From: Giesbergeria sp.
GTDB lineage: Bacteria > Pseudomonadota > Gammaproteobacteria > Burkholderiales > Burkholderiaceae_C
Assembly: GCA_023150295.1 (NCBI GenBank)
Contig: JAKLLE010000009.1
Span: forward strand, 1 to 64,000
Direction: 5' to 3'
Length of the DNA stretch: 64,000 nt
Of the stretch, positions 9,517 through 20,218 are shown piece after piece. Within the stretch, counting starts at the first letter, position 1. Each line of letters starts with the position of its first letter. Made by a program: the position numbers and the translations under genes. The notes below the pieces were generated by a model, which did not search any database, was not told where the DNA came from, and saw only the letters and a list, made by a program, of their open reading frames with translations.

Positions 9517-9612
9517 CAGGTGGCCGTACCGGCGGCCACCTGGTGTCTTCTCTCTTCTTCCCCGAACGAACGAAACCCAGCCCTGGCAGCCGGGTTTGCT
9601 TTTGTTTGTTCG
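9517..9612 (+). promoter_or_regulatory. Putative attenuator region upstream of hom
   Basis: Perfect stem CAGGTGGCCG(9517-9526)/CGGCCACCTG(9533-9542). The same CGGCCACC also occurs in the leader ORF (9499-9506), giving mutually exclusive pairing. Second hairpin 9563-9612 built on AAACCC/GGGTTT with T-rich 3' side. Confidence 0.6.
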
Positions 9613-9621
9613 GAGAAGTCC

Positions 9622-10983
<1,362 letters not shown>

Positions 10984-10993
10984 GCGCTTTCCC

Positions 10994-11914
10994 TCAGCGC
11001 GCAGCAAACAACTTGCCGCGCGCCGCTGCCGTGATGGCCGCCACCGCCGGGTGCGTGATTCGGCGTTCGACCGAAATGGCGTAGAACTCTTCCATCAGGT
11101 CGTCGGGCGTGCCCAGCCACTGCACCTGGTACTGCTGCACGATCTCATCGGCCAACACAGCGGGCGCCGCAAACACGCCCTGGCCCTCGCGGCCAAAGGC
11201 CTTGAGCAGGGCACTGTCATCGAACTCTGCCGCCACCTGGGGCATCAGCGCGTGCCCGCCCAGCCACGCGTCCAGGCGGGGCCGCAGCGCCGTGTGCGCG
11301 CTGGGCAGCAGCAGCGGCATCTGGCCGATGCACGCGGGAAAGGTCTTGCGGGCGCGTTGTGCCGTCAGCCCCGCCGCCTTGAGCAGCCCAGGCGCAGCGA
11401 AGAACGCCACCCCCGACCGCCCCAGCAAGTGGGTATAGACACGCACACTCAGGCTGACGGGCGCAGGCACATCGGACACGATCAGGTCCAGCCGATGCAC
11501 CGCCAACTCGCCCAGCAGGCCGGTGAGCCCGCCCTCGTGGCATGCCAGGCGCGGGGGCTCGGGCAGGTCCATGGCGGGTTCCAGCACGTGGAAGGCCACG
11601 GCCTTGGGCACCGAGTCGGCAATGCCCACGCGCAGCACGGCGGTGCGCCGCACATCGCGCCCAGTGGCCAGTGCCTCCTGCAGCGAGGCGCCCAGGGCAA
11701 AGATCTCGTCGGCATAGCGCATCACCAGGCGGCCCGCATCGGTGGGCTCCACTCCGCGCCCCACCTTGCGCAACAGGGGTTGCCCCACCCGCTCCTCCAG
11801 TTGCTTGATCTGGCCGCTGAGGGTTTGCGGCGTGAGGTGGAGCTGCTCGCTGGCGCGCACGATGCCGCCGGTGCGCAACACGGTCCAAAAGTAGTGCAGG
11901 TGCTTGTAGTTCAT
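10994..11914 (-). CDS. nhaR: LysR-family regulator, NhaR-like
   Basis: MNYKHLHYFWTVLRTGGIVRASEQLHLTPQTLSGQIKQLEERVGQPLLRKVGRGVEPTDAG. Confidence 0.75.
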   Translation of the reverse strand: MNYKHLHYFWTVLRTGGIVRASEQLHLTPQTLSGQIKQLEERVGQPLLRKVGRGVEPTDAGRLVMRYADEIFALGASLQEALATGRDVRRTAVLRVGIADSVPKAVAFHVLEPAMDLPEPPRLACHEGGLTGLLGELAVHRLDLIVSDVPAPVSLSVRVYTHLLGRSGVAFFAAPGLLKAAGLTAQRARKTFPACIGQMPLLLPSAHTALRPRLDAWLGGHALMPQVAAEFDDSALLKAFGREGQGVFAAPAVLADEIVQQYQVQWLGTPDDLMEEFYAISVERRITHPAVAAITAAARGKLFAAR

Positions 11915-12021
11915 GACAACGACATTGCGGTTTTATCGAAGTATCAAGCGCATTTTCTGATTTTTTTCTGATGTATGCCCACCTACAGTGCATCCATGGC
12001 AACTACTTTGAAGGAGTCCCC

Positions 12022-12252
12022 ATGAAATGCCCCCACTGCTCGACCGCTTCGCTGGTCATCACCGAACGCAACCACATCGAGATTGACTACTGCCCCCAGT
12101 GCCGTGGCGTGTGGCTGGATCGCGGTGAGCTGGACAAGCTGATCGAGCGGTCACAGCAGGAGTACGCACCGGCCCATGGCAACAAGGGCTTCGAGCGCCT
12201 GGCACCCCTGCGGCGGCGCAAGTCCAACTGGCTCAGCGAAGTGTTTGATTGA
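12022..12252 (+). CDS. zf-TFIIB domain small zinc-ribbon protein
   Basis: MKCPHCSTASLVITERNHIEIDYCPQCRGVWLDRGELDKLIER. Confidence 0.88.
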   Translation: MKCPHCSTASLVITERNHIEIDYCPQCRGVWLDRGELDKLIERSQQEYAPAHGNKGFERLAPLRRRKSNWLSEVFD

Positions 12253-12289
12253 CCCCCATCCAGCCCCACCATTCCCCAGGAGATACCCC

Positions 12290-12727
12290 ATGCGCAGCTA
12301 CCCCCGCAACAGCCCCGAAGCCGCCGCCCGCATCGTGGCACTCATCATGGTGGCCGACGGCCACGTCAGCCGCAGCGAAATGGCCGCGCTGGATCGCCTG
12401 CATGCCAGCACCCTGCTGGATCTTGCCCCCGCCGACATGGCACGCGTGCTGCGCGAACTGTCCGAAGACCTGATGTGCACCGCCTTTGCGCCCTGGTGCA
12501 GCTCCTGCCGCATCAGCGAGGAATTGCTGCAGGCGCTGCTGACCGAAGTGGACGACACCGAGCTGCGTGCCTCCACACTGGCGCTGTGCCGGGAAGTGGC
12601 ACAGGCCGACGCACACCTCTCCGACGCCGAAGAGAGCCTGCTGGCGCAAACCGCGCAACTGTGGGGCCTGGGGACCGATCGCTACCTCCAGCCCCCACCC
12701 CAGCGCCCCATGGCGATGACCCTGTGA
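12290..12727 (+). CDS. TerB-like tellurite resistance family protein
   Basis: Helical TerB-like sequence ...ARIVALIMVADGHVSRSEMAALDRL...REVAQADAHLSDAEESLLAQTAQLWGL. Confidence 0.6.
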   Translation: MRSYPRNSPEAAARIVALIMVADGHVSRSEMAALDRLHASTLLDLAPADMARVLRELSEDLMCTAFAPWCSSCRISEELLQALLTEVDDTELRASTLALCREVAQADAHLSDAEESLLAQTAQLWGLGTDRYLQPPPQRPMAMTL

Positions 12728-12767
12728 GCTTTTTTCTACCCTTCCAAGCGCCCTTGTTTCTTGCACC

Positions 12768-13787
12768 ATGATTGAACTTCTGCAGACCCCATTCCTGGGC
12801 CACGCCGTCTGGCTATGGCTGGTTTTTGTGGGCGTGGTGGTGGCACTGCTCGCCTTCGACCTGGGCGTACTCCACCGCGACGACCACGAAATCGGCATCC
12901 GCGAAAGCCTGTGGCTGTCGGCCGGTTACATCAGCGCAGCCACGCTTTTCGGCGGCTGGCTCTGGTGGCAGCTCGGCCGCCAGAGCGGTATCGATTACTT
13001 CACCGGCTTCGTGATCGAAAAATCGCTGTCCATGGACAACGTGTTCGTGATCGCGATGGTCTTTTCGTTCTTCGCCATTCCGCGCCAGTACCAGCACCGC
13101 GTGCTGTTCTGGGGAATTCTGGGCGTCATCGTGCTGCGCGCGCTCATGATTGGCCTGGGTGCCGCACTGGTCACGCAGTTTTCGTGGGTGCTGTACCTGT
13201 TTGGTGCCTTCCTGGTGGTCACTGGTATCAAGATGCTGTGGATGGCCGACCACACCCTCGACCTGGAGAAGAACCCACTGCTGCGCTGGCTGCGCAGCCA
13301 CCTGCGCGTGACACCCCAGCTCCATGGCAACGCCTTCTTCGTGCGTGCACCGCACCCCGCCACTGGCCGGGCCGTGACCTGGGTGACACCGCTGTTCCTG
13401 GCACTGTGCATGGTGGAGTTTGCCGACCTGATCTTCGCCGTGGACTCAGTGCCCGCCATTTTTGCCATCACCACCGACCCGTTCATCGTGTACACGAGCA
13501 ACATCTTCGCCATCCTGGGCCTGCGTGCGCTGTACTTTGCGCTGTCGGCCATGATCCACCGCTTCGCCTACCTCAAGTACGCGCTGGCTCTGGTGCTGGT
13601 GTTCATCGGCAGCAAGATCTTCCTGGTCAACATCGTGGGCAAAATCCCCTCGCTGGTGAGCCTGGGCATCACCATGGGGCTGATCGCGGGAGGGGTGCTG
13701 GTGTCGCTATGGAAGACCAGGGGACAAAACGCCAATGCCGGAATACATGCTCCGTGGAAAGAGGCTGTCACACAGAAGTCTGGTTGA
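12768..13787 (+). CDS. TerC/Alx family integral membrane protein
   Basis: VFVIAMVFSFFAIPRQYQHRVLFWGILGVIVLRALMI ... FADLIFAVDSVPAIFAITTDPFIVYTSNIFAILGLRALYF. Confidence 0.93.
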   Translation: MIELLQTPFLGHAVWLWLVFVGVVVALLAFDLGVLHRDDHEIGIRESLWLSAGYISAATLFGGWLWWQLGRQSGIDYFTGFVIEKSLSMDNVFVIAMVFSFFAIPRQYQHRVLFWGILGVIVLRALMIGLGAALVTQFSWVLYLFGAFLVVTGIKMLWMADHTLDLEKNPLLRWLRSHLRVTPQLHGNAFFVRAPHPATGRAVTWVTPLFLALCMVEFADLIFAVDSVPAIFAITTDPFIVYTSNIFAILGLRALYFALSAMIHRFAYLKYALALVLVFIGSKIFLVNIVGKIPSLVSLGITMGLIAGGVLVSLWKTRGQNANAGIHAPWKEAVTQKSG

Positions 13788-13792
13788 GCCCT

Positions 13793-16700
13793 GTTTCATT
13801 GCTGGCGAGCGATGCCGCTGTTGCTGCGCAGCTCCAGCACCTCACGCAAGTTCAAATCCACGCCCGCCATTGCTGGCGGGCGATGCAATCTTGTTCCTAA
13901 AACGACGGTCGCGGTTTTCGGTTTCAATCCACGCCCGCCATTGCTGGCGGGCGATGCCTTGCCGGTGATGGGCGTGAGCACGTCGAAGTACGGTTTCAAT
14001 CCACGCCCGCCATTGCTGGCGGGCGATGCGACGGCTACCGGCATCAAGCCGCACACCCAGCGGCTGTTTCAATCCACGCCCGCCATTGCTGGCGGGCGAT
14101 GCTGGCTGTCCAAGGTTGCGGGGCGGCCGATGTCCAGTTTCAATCCACGCCCGCCATTGCTGGCGGGCGATGCTCGGTCACCTGGGGGGTGTAGGTGTAC
14201 TGGGTTTGGTTTCAATCCACGCCCGCCATTGCTGGCGGGCGATGCGTCCAGCGTCCGCTTTCCCTTCACTGCCCCGGCGTTTCAATCCACGCCCGCCATT
14301 GCTGGCGGGCGATGCCCTACAGGCGCATCACCGTGGCTGCGGCCATCCTGGACGTTTCAATCCACGCCCGCCATTGCTGGCGGGCGATGCCCTTCAGCCT
14401 CGACAGCCTGTGGACGGTGCGCCAGTTTCAATCCACGCCCGCCATTGCTGGCGGGCGATGCCCCCACTTAGCGAGCACGGCGCGGGCAATTACTCGGTTT
14501 CAATCCACGCCCGCCATTGCTGGCGGGCGATGCGGCCGGGCCTGCGGCGGGGGTGGACTACAACTTTGTTTCAATCCACGCCCGCCATTGCTGGCGGGCG
14601 ATGCTCCGTGAGGCGATCAGCGATGTCAACCCCGCGCAGGTTTCAATCCACGCCCGCCATTGCTGGCGGGCGATGCCTTCCTCGATGCTGGTTGCCTGCG
14701 GGCCGTGGTCGTTTCAATCCACGCCCGCCATTGCTGGCGGGCGATACCTGCGGTTTGCGGCGCTGGTGATCTTGGTGGTGTCGTTTCAATCCACGCCCGC
14801 CATTGCTGGCGGGCGATGCCAACTTACCACCTCATGGCCGCGCTCGCTCCAGAGTTTCAATCCACGCCCGCCATTGCTGGCGGGCGATGCGACGCCATCG
14901 CCTACGCCCTGCAGCACCTGCCGGTGTTTCAATCCACGCCCGCCATTGCTGGCGGGCGATGCCAGGCCGTTGGTGAGGGTGGGACATACCCCGTTGATGT
15001 TTCAATCCACGCCCGCCATTGCTGGCGGGCGATGCATCCCATGAGCAGCCGTATGCGGTGCCCGGCGGAAGTTTCAATCCACGCCCGCCATTGCTGGCGG
15101 GCGATGCTTTCGGCGGCTTTGCGTTTGCCGCCAAAGTAGGGGTTTCAATCCACGCCCGCCATTGCTGGCGGGCGATGCGTTGGGGATGCGGCTGACGATG
15201 ATGTGGGCGCCGAGGTTTCAATCCACGCCCGCCATTGCTGGCGGGCGATGCTTGGTGGTGGCGGCCATGGTCAGCGCACCCCCTTGTTTCAATCCACGCC
15301 CGCCATTGCTGGCGGGCGATGCGAGCAAGAGCGCGGATCGTTGGGTGCATGAGGCAGTTTCAATCCACGCCCGCCATTGCTGGCGGGCGATGCAAAGCGA
15401 GTCGGCGGTGTTGGGCGCCCTGATGCTGTTTCAATCCACGCCCGCCATTGCTGGCGGGCGATGCCGTTATCGTCCGGCCAGAAGTCCTTATCGCTGTAGT
15501 TTCAATCCACGCCCGCCATTGCTGGCGGGCGATGCTTCAAATTCGACCTTTCCGCCGGATGTTCGGCAGTTTCAATCCACGCCCGCCATTGCTGGCGGGC
15601 GATGCCTTCGTGCATAAAGACCGCTACGCAGGCTCCGTGGTTTCAATCCACGCCCGCCATTGCTGGCGGGCGATGCGGCAAACGAGTTCATGCGCCGCGT
15701 TCTGGACAAAGTTTCAATCCACGCCCGCCATTGCTGGCGGGCGATGCGAGTGCAGGCGGTCGGTGTGTTCTTGCTCGTCGCTGTTTCAATCCACGCCCGC
15801 CATTGCTGGCGGGCGATGCCGCAGGTTCGCGCCGCCCAGGTTCGCGCGGCCAGTTTCAATCCACGCCCGCCATTGCTGGCGGGCGATGCTTCATCGGGCG
15901 CTGCTACAGCCTCATTGACCTGGGTTTCAATCCACGCCCGCCATTGCTGGCGGGCGATGCGCGGCGCCGCGCGGGTTGTCGTCGCGGTTCACCTGTTTCA
16001 ATCCACGCCCGCCATTGCTGGCGGGCGATGCTAGCTTGGCGCTGCTGCTCCTGTTCGTAGGCAAGGTTTCAATCCACGCCCGCCATTGCTGGCGGGCGAT
16101 GCCTGGGCGGCGCTGCCACGCCAGAATGTCATAGGGGTTTCAATCCACGCCCGCCATTGCTGGCGGGCGATGCGTTGCACTGCTACCGCCACCACCGCCG
16201 CCACTGATAGCCGAAGTTTCAATCCACGCCCGCCATTGCTGGCGGGCGATGCTCTTCCGCGCTGTTGGCTTCCTTGAGCACGTTCTGTTTCAATCCACGC
16301 CCGCCATTGCTGGCGGGCGATGCATGGCGCGCTTGATCTGCGCCTTGATCCAGTCGGAGTTTCAATCCACGCCCGCCATTGCTGGCGGGCGATGCGTTCC
16401 ATGCTCATGCCGCCACGGGCATAGACGGCAGTTTCAATCCACGCCCGCCATTGCTGGCGGGCGATGCTGTATGAGAGCACCACTTTGTACGGCTTCTACA
16501 AGTTTCAATCCACGCCCGCCATTGCTGGCGGGCGATGCCCGTTTCGACATATCGTTATGCGACGGACAAATGGTTTCAATCCACGCCCGCCATTGCTGGC
16601 GGGCGATGCCCGATCCATGGAGGTTTCCGCCTTGCTGGAGTCGAGTTTCAATCCACGCCCGCCATTGCTGGCGGGCGATGCGCTTGTTTTTTGGTTGCCA

Positions 16701-17040
16701 TGTGGGTTCCTTGTCGTTTCAATCCACGCCCGCCATTGCTGGCGGGCGATGCCGCCTACTACCGCTTGGAGCAGCGAGAAGACCAACGCTGTTTCAATCC
16801 ACGCCCGCCATTGCTGGCGGGCGATGCGGCAGAGCAGCAGGCCGAAACCGCCCGTCAGCTCGTTTCAATCCACGCCCGCCATTGCTGGCGGGCGATGCGC
16901 AATGGGGGATAGAATAGCTGCAGCTGTCATTTGTTTCAATCCACGCCCGCCATTGCTGGCGGGCGATGCCCTGGGGCGTCAAGTGCGAAGGAGGCTATCG
17001 AGTGTTTCAATCCACGCCCGCCATTGCTGGCGGGCGATGC
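13793..17040 (-). CRISPR. Type I-C CRISPR array: 45 full 37-nt repeats plus 1 truncated terminal repeat
   Basis: Repeat on + strand GTTTCAATCCACGCCCGCCATTGCTGGCGGGCGATGC; crRNA-sense GCATCGCCCGCCAGCAATGGCGGGCGTGGATTGAAAC. Counted starts from 13850 to 17004; spacers about 34-36 bp. Degenerate copies at the 13793 end place the leader at the 17041 end. Confidence 0.98.
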
Positions 17041-17278
17041 GCTTCGCATACAAATACTTGTGAACACACATCTTTTTTGCGCACTTGCGCGAAGTGATCC
17101 ACGCTGACGGATTCTCTGGAACACGGCGTAGTCCCTTGTGAGTGAAAGCCATATACCGCAAGACATTACGAAGCGCGCGAACCCCTGTGTGATGTGACCA
17201 TCACTTGAAGTTCGCGGTTGTCACGATACCACGGCGGGGATGTGTAGCGGGCGTGCAAGGTAGCGTTGACATTGGCCA
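17041..17278 (-). promoter_or_regulatory. CRISPR leader region
   Basis: Non-coding interval between cas2 stop and the first perfect repeat, on the side opposite the degenerate repeat. Confidence 0.65.
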
Positions 17279-17569
17279 CTAAAGCACCAGCGGCCCTTCA
17301 AAATCTACTGCCTTGAACACGCCATGCTCAATCACTTCAAAGCCTCTGGCTGCGGGCATGCGGTACAGGCGCAGGCAGTCGGCCAAGGGGTCGATTTCTG
17401 CCAGCAGTTGACGCTCCAGGGTTTCAAATTTGGCTGTATCGAGCTGACATTCGAATACCGATTTTTGTACTCTTTGCCCAGTGCTCTCGCAGATTTTTGC
17501 AACCCTGCGCAAACGGCGCCTACCTGATTTGGTTTCGGTGTTGACGTCGTAGCAAACGAGTACCAACAT
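17279..17569 (-). CDS. cas2: CRISPR-associated endonuclease Cas2
   Basis: [41 protein letters not shown]. Confidence 0.96.
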   Translation of the reverse strand: MLVLVCYDVNTETKSGRRRLRRVAKICESTGQRVQKSVFECQLDTAKFETLERQLLAEIDPLADCLRLYRMPAARGFEVIEHGVFKAVDFEGPLVL

Positions 17570-17586
17570 GGGCAGCTCCTACGCCA

Positions 17587-18615
17587 TCACTTGGCCACGA
17601 AGGGCACGTACGGGGCGGCATCATCGCGCACAGCGCGTGCCATGAGGCGAGCTTGCACCAGGGGCACCAGCCCCAACGCCACTGGCTGTGCAAGCAAAGG
17701 ATGGTTGATTTCGTCTTTCTTGCGCTCTTGGTAGGCCACCACCACGGCTTTGCGTGCATCGGGTTGTAGCGAAACGCCCCCACCTTCGCGCAAAACAAAG
17801 TCGCGCTCGGTCAGTTGCCCCCGGTTGATGAGGGTGAGGGCCAAGCGGTCTGCCCAGGGGCGAAACTCTTCCATCAGGTCTAGTGCCAAGGCGGCGCGCC
17901 CTGGTCGCAGTGCATGCAAGAAACCGACTTGGGGATCGAGACCCGAAACCTCCAGAGCGCTGCGGCAGTCGTTCATCCACATCGCATACAAGAACGACAG
18001 CAGGGCATTGAAACGGTCGCGTGGAGGGCGGCGTGTGCGTCCATCCATGGCGAAGGAGGTGCGTAGCTCAGGGCGTATCAATAGGCTGAGGCCGCCAAAG
18101 TACTGGCGGGCCGCCTCGCCCTCAAGCCCGCGCAACTGATCCAGGCTGCTGGCAGCGGGCAGGGCACGCAGACTGGCTGCCAAGTCATCGGTCAGGCGCG
18201 CAAGGGTGCTGGCTTCAGCGTCTGACTTGGCTTCGCGCGCACCACGCTGCACTACTTGCCGGGTGTTTTTGATCTTGCCCGCGACACAGGCGCGGGCAAG
18301 ATCCAAGGTAAAGGCCGCATCTGCCACACGCTGAAATTGCGCCTGACGCAACAGCACATTGCCGCTGACGGCGCCTTCGAGCCGGGCTTTGAAACGGCCG
18401 TTGTTGTCCAGCAGCACAAGGGCAATGCCACTCTCAGCCAAGCGGTGCATGAGGGGCGCCGACAAACCGATGTGCCCGAAACACACCACTGCCGTCAAAT
18501 GATGCAGCGGCACGCGCAGGCGGGTTTCGCGCTCGACCTCCACACGCACGGTGTCGTTGTCCAGCCGCAGGTAGGTTTCTGGCGTGGTGAGGTAAAGGGT
18601 ATTGAGCAGTTGCAT
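17587..18615 (-). CDS. cas1: CRISPR-associated endonuclease Cas1 (type I-C)
   Basis: MQLLNTLYLTTPETYLRLDNDTVRVEVERETRLRVPLHHLTAVVCFG; ...DPQVGFLHALRPGRAALALDLMEEFRPWADRL. Confidence 0.97.
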   Translation of the reverse strand: MQLLNTLYLTTPETYLRLDNDTVRVEVERETRLRVPLHHLTAVVCFGHIGLSAPLMHRLAESGIALVLLDNNGRFKARLEGAVSGNVLLRQAQFQRVADAAFTLDLARACVAGKIKNTRQVVQRGAREAKSDAEASTLARLTDDLAASLRALPAASSLDQLRGLEGEAARQYFGGLSLLIRPELRTSFAMDGRTRRPPRDRFNALLSFLYAMWMNDCRSALEVSGLDPQVGFLHALRPGRAALALDLMEEFRPWADRLALTLINRGQLTERDFVLREGGGVSLQPDARKAVVVAYQERKKDEINHPLLAQPVALGLVPLVQARLMARAVRDDAAPYVPFVAK

Positions 18616-18623
18616 GGTTGTCG

Positions 18624-19265
18624 CTACGCATCGGGGTCAAACAGCGCGGCGCGGGCTGCGGCCACGCAAGCGTGGGTCGCCTGGGGTTGGCAACGGTCAC
18701 TCAACGAGCAGGCTTTACAGCGTCTTGCAGACTGTTCTGGGGCCAGCGGCAAAGGCAATTGCCCGCTGGCCAGCATCTGTCGCACGGCGTCTGCCGTTTG
18801 CGCCACAGCTGTGCGCAACTGCACGGTGATGGGCACCACGCGGCGGCGGCGCGAACTGGCGTAGTACAAGGCCCCTTCGTTGACGTGCTTTCCAAGCATG
18901 GCCTCCAGGCACAGTGCCTGCGCAGCCAGCTGCAGGTCATCACACGCGGCAATGTCTGCAGCCTTGTGGCGACTGCCGTGTTTGTATTCCACGGGGTAGG
19001 GCACACCACCGGCCACAAACTCAACCACATCGGCCTTGCCTATCAGGCCCAGCGCGTCGTGCCAAAGGGGCAGGGCGCGCTCAACGCGCACGCCCTTGGC
19101 GGTTTCTACCCCCGGTTGGTCAGCCTTGGCGTGCACGGCCTGGCCACGCAGGGTGTGCACGTTGTCGTCAAACACCTGCTCCAGGTGGATCAAGCCGCAC
19201 TGACGTGGGCAGTATTGCCAATGCTGCAGGGCCGACAGGGGAATGGGGTCGAGAGCATCTTCCAT
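18624..19265 (-). CDS. cas4: CRISPR-associated Cas4 exonuclease
   Basis: IPLSALQHWQYCPRQCGLIHLEQVF...PYPVEYKHGSRHKAADIAACDDLQLAAQALCLE; C-terminal cysteine cluster RRCKACSLSDRC. Confidence 0.95.
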   Translation of the reverse strand: MEDALDPIPLSALQHWQYCPRQCGLIHLEQVFDDNVHTLRGQAVHAKADQPGVETAKGVRVERALPLWHDALGLIGKADVVEFVAGGVPYPVEYKHGSRHKAADIAACDDLQLAAQALCLEAMLGKHVNEGALYYASSRRRRVVPITVQLRTAVAQTADAVRQMLASGQLPLPLAPEQSARRCKACSLSDRCQPQATHACVAAARAALFDPDA

Positions 19266-19289
19266 CGGCGGCTCCTGCTGGGGTGTGCA

Positions 19290-20198
19290 CTATGCCTTCT
19301 TGGCTCTGATGGGCTTCACCTTCGCCGATATTGGTGCCGTTGGCGCAGGTGCTTTCGCGTTTGAGGCGAGTTTCGGCACCTTGGGCGGGGGCGGAGGCAG
19401 GTAGTTGGCTCCTGTCACTACCGACTGTCCCGTCTGGCTCTCCAACTGGTGGCGGGCCTGGCGCGCAATGCGACCACCGCTTTTGGCGGCGGCTTTGTTC
19501 TCTTGCATTCCTGTGGCCTGCACGCTCTCGGCAATCTGTCGGGTGGAGAGTTCCGCCAATGCGGTGAAGATCAACTCGGCCTCGCTCATATGGTCGCGCA
19601 GGTTGTGGCTTTTCAGGCCCTTCTTTTCCTTGTGCTGCGCCACGCTCAGACCCGACCATTCCTGGTGAATGATGTTGGTGAGGATGGCAAATTCGCTGCC
19701 CGCCTTGATGTCGTGCTCGCTCCAGTAGTCGGTGAGCTTGTTGCGGGTTTCCTGCCCCGTCATGCGCTGCTGAATCCACTTGTCGCTGCGGCCATGCTGT
19801 TGCCAGGTCTGGCGGGCGCGGTCCAGCGACAGGGCGGGGTCGGCCATCTCCTGCATGCGTTCGTAGCCCACTTTGGCCAGCCACAGCTTGATGGGCTCGG
19901 CCTTCGGGCTGGGTATGGTTTGAACAACGCGCAACAAAGTCTCGGCCGTGGCGCAGTCGGTCTCGCGTTGTTTACCGTCTGGGGCGGTCAGTTTCAACCT
20001 TACGATTTTTTCGTAAGGTTGGTCAGAGCCTGCTTCTTGCGCCAGTTTGCGCTTGAGGTCAGACCAGTAGCGGTTGGCGTTGGAGCTGTCCGTCAACACC
20101 TGCACCACGTCAATCACCGAGAACCACCAGGTCTCGGTGCTTTCGTCGTACACGCGGCGGATGGCCTGGCCGTCGAAATCGGTGGGCAGGATTTTCAT
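19290..20198 (-). CDS. BRO-N / DinD-like protein encoded within the cas operon
   Basis: N-terminal BRO-like RRVYDESTETWWFSVIDVVQVLTDSSNANRYWSDLKRKL; DinD-like ...SEHDIKAGSEFAILTNIIHQEWSGLSVAQHKEKKGLKSHNLRDHMSEAELIFTALAELSTRQIAE. Confidence 0.8.
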   Translation of the reverse strand: MKILPTDFDGQAIRRVYDESTETWWFSVIDVVQVLTDSSNANRYWSDLKRKLAQEAGSDQPYEKIVRLKLTAPDGKQRETDCATAETLLRVVQTIPSPKAEPIKLWLAKVGYERMQEMADPALSLDRARQTWQQHGRSDKWIQQRMTGQETRNKLTDYWSEHDIKAGSEFAILTNIIHQEWSGLSVAQHKEKKGLKSHNLRDHMSEAELIFTALAELSTRQIAESVQATGMQENKAAAKSGGRIARQARHQLESQTGQSVVTGANYLPPPPPKVPKLASNAKAPAPTAPISAKVKPIRAKKA

Positions 20199-20218
20199 GG
20201 AGTGCTTCCCTGCGTCGA

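Noticed and set aside
12727-12768. Possible yybP-ykoY (PRE) riboswitch upstream of terC
   Set aside because: Intergenic gap is only about 40 bp; no room for the conserved structure.
16979-17161. Minus-strand ORF MRYMAFTHKGLRRVPENPSAWITSRKCAKKMCVHKYLYAKR... in the leader
   Set aside because: Runs into the first repeat and spacer and occupies the leader; no recognisable domain, likely chance.
13735-17166. Many overlapping ORFs with repeated SIHARHCWRAM / FNPRPPLLAGDA / IARQQWRAWIET peptides
   Set aside because: They are translations of the CRISPR repeats and spacers, not genes.
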